From Flavobacteriales bacterium UBA2104 (GTDB lineage: Bacteria; Bacteroidota; Bacteroidia; Flavobacteriales_D; Crocinitomicaceae): a DNA stretch of 64,000 bases. Below the pieces are notes generated by a model. It was not told the origin of the DNA. It did no database searches and was given only the letters and a program-made list of their open reading frames with translations. Location: contig DCYS01000033.1 in NCBI GenBank assembly GCA_002331485.1, positions 124,001 to 188,000 of the forward strand. The letters are read 5' to 3'. This document shows positions 63,204 through 64,000 of the stretch, one piece after another. The translations under genes were made by a program, and so were the position numbers. Numbering within the stretch: the first letter of the stretch is position 1; the number at the start of each line of letters is the position of its first letter.

Positions 63204-64000
63204 ATGAAAATATCTGGATCTATATATTCTGATAAAAATAGAGCACTCAAGGAGACTGTGAGTGATCTTGAAGCACATCAAGTGGATATGCTTCACGTGG
63301 ATTGTAATGATGATGTTACTGTATTCGATGATATAGCCGAGATCAGATCATGGTGTAATATGCCAATTGACTTGCATATCATTACCGAAACGCCTGAAAA
63401 ATACTTTGATCTACTTAGGAAACATCCTGTAGAGTATGTTACTTTTCAATTCGAAGAACTGCCAGATAAACTGGAAATACCTGCAGATATAAAAGGCGAA
63501 AAGGGATTAGCGATCATCACCCCGACACCTATCGAAGCGTTCGATGATTATGCTGACTGGGACTTTATCTTGATGATGGCCACGATTCCAGGTCAAAGCG
63601 GAGGTAAGTTCGACCCGGAGAATTTTAGAAAGATCAGGTCGTTTAAAAAGAAATATCCGAATAAAAGTGTACACGTGGATGGAGGAGTAAACGGAGAGGT
63701 TTCATTTATCCTTCGTAATATGGGGGTTCACAGCTCAGTTTCGGGAAGCTTTTTGTTCAAGGGAGCTAGTATTGGTCAGGCACTCATGGACCTAACTAAA
63801 CGAGAGATCGAATCCAGATTCAAGATCAGTGATTTTATGATCCCACGAGAAGAATGTCCGATCATTGATAAAGAAGGAATGACACTTGAAAAAGTGCTAA
63901 CATCCATCGAGGAAGGTCAACTAGGATTTACCATAGTCGAAGAGGACAATAGAATGGTTGGTATAATTTCAAATGCCGATGTTCGAAAGGCTTTATTAAA
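63204..64000 (+). CDS. ribulose-phosphate 3-epimerase-like domain fused to CBS domain (3' end outside window)
   Basis: ATG 63204 opens a frame of at least 265 codons that runs off the window. Residues 1-200 are a TIM-barrel like ribulose-5-phosphate 3-epimerase: SGSIYSD at the start, LHVDCND (His31, Asp33), DLHIITETPEKY (His58), MATIPGQSGGKFDPE (like the MSVNPGFGGQ loop) and VHVDGGV (Asp159), which would hold all four metal ligands. Residues about 208-265 match a CBS domain close to the one in arabinose-5-phosphate isomerase KdsD (DFMIPREE...GIISNADVRKAL). Metabolic role is probably an atypical sugar-phosphate epimerase; the fused CBS suggests nucleotide control. The remaining part is missing. 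Confidence 0.82.
   Translation, partial: MKISGSIYSDKNRALKETVSDLEAHQVDMLHVDCNDDVTVFDDIAEIRSWCNMPIDLHIITETPEKYFDLLRKHPVEYVTFQFEELPDKLEIPADIKGEKGLAIITPTPIEAFDDYADWDFILMMATIPGQSGGKFDPENFRKIRSFKKKYPNKSVHVDGGVNGEVSFILRNMGVHSSVSGSFLFKGASIGQALMDLTKREIESRFKISDFMIPREECPIIDKEGMTLEKVLTSIEEGQLGFTIVEEDNRMVGIISNADVRKALL

Noticed and set aside
1..64000. CRISPR arrays, tRNA/rRNA genes, insertion sequences, phage genes
   Set aside because: Scanned for short spaced repeats, cloverleaf-like CCA ends and transposase or integrase motifs; none seen.

Overview
The window is AT-rich, gene-dense chromosome from a Gram-negative Bacteroidota, most likely Flavobacteriales and perhaps near Crocinitomicaceae/Cryomorphaceae (the family-level guess is inference). 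The pointers are three secreted proteins with type IX secretion (T9SS) C-terminal sorting domains, Bacteroidota-type promoter elements (TAnnTTTG), the local gene order bamD-omega-coaBC-DUF4835-recN, lipid A genes (lpxK, lpxH), a DUF5723 outer-membrane protein and several TlpA-like thioredoxins. I see no rRNA, tRNA, transposase, phage, CRISPR array or known defence locus. Function assignments come from motifs read by eye; no database search was run.

Layout. 1-4.5 kb: end of an unknown protein, a lipoprotein isoaspartyl peptidase/asparaginase, and two overlapping alpha/beta-hydrolase genes, one of which is a tandem two-hydrolase fusion. 4.5-9 kb: efp, then a copper ATPase of CcoI/FixI type and oxygen-independent hemN, preceded by an FNR-like box. 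9-12.3 kb: oxidative-stress locus, mscS-oxyR divergent from ahpC-thioredoxin-small unknown protein. 12.3-17.6 kb: a T9SS subtilase, a small unlisted ORF, gcvT and a small lipoprotein. 17.8-24 kb: two paralogous TPR-SpoIIE phosphatases flanking a T9SS secreted protein. 24-33 kb: GNAT, then a co-oriented run lpxK-punA-gatB-tlpA-tlpA-lpxH-DUF5723. 33-39 kb: exonuclease/GIY-YIG fusion, ClC channel, FkbM methyltransferase, uvrB. 39.2-46.4 kb: bamD-omega-coaBC-DUF4835-recN-DUF423 and pckA. 46.5-56.9 kb: secreted VWD-domain protein, a large multi-domain T9SS subtilase, a large unknown secreted protein, and a RecD-like helicase. 57-61.2 kb: a membrane protein followed by DUF3822-rsmD-coaD and a cysteine-less TlpA-like protein. 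61.3-64 kb: SlyD-like FKBP, alpha/beta hydrolase, a lipoprotein, and the start of an Rpe-CBS fusion gene that runs off the window.

Most of this is housekeeping and envelope biology. The observations I consider most worth following are: (1) a perfect TAnnTTTG promoter element only 4-6 nt before the start codon of at least five genes, predicting leaderless mRNAs; (2) a ribulose-phosphate-3-epimerase domain fused to a KdsD-like CBS domain; (3) an FNR-like box and -10-like element that agree with each other and move the hemN start inward; (4) the small conserved-looking partner of the OxyR/AhpC/thioredoxin locus; and (5) the fused double hydrolase.
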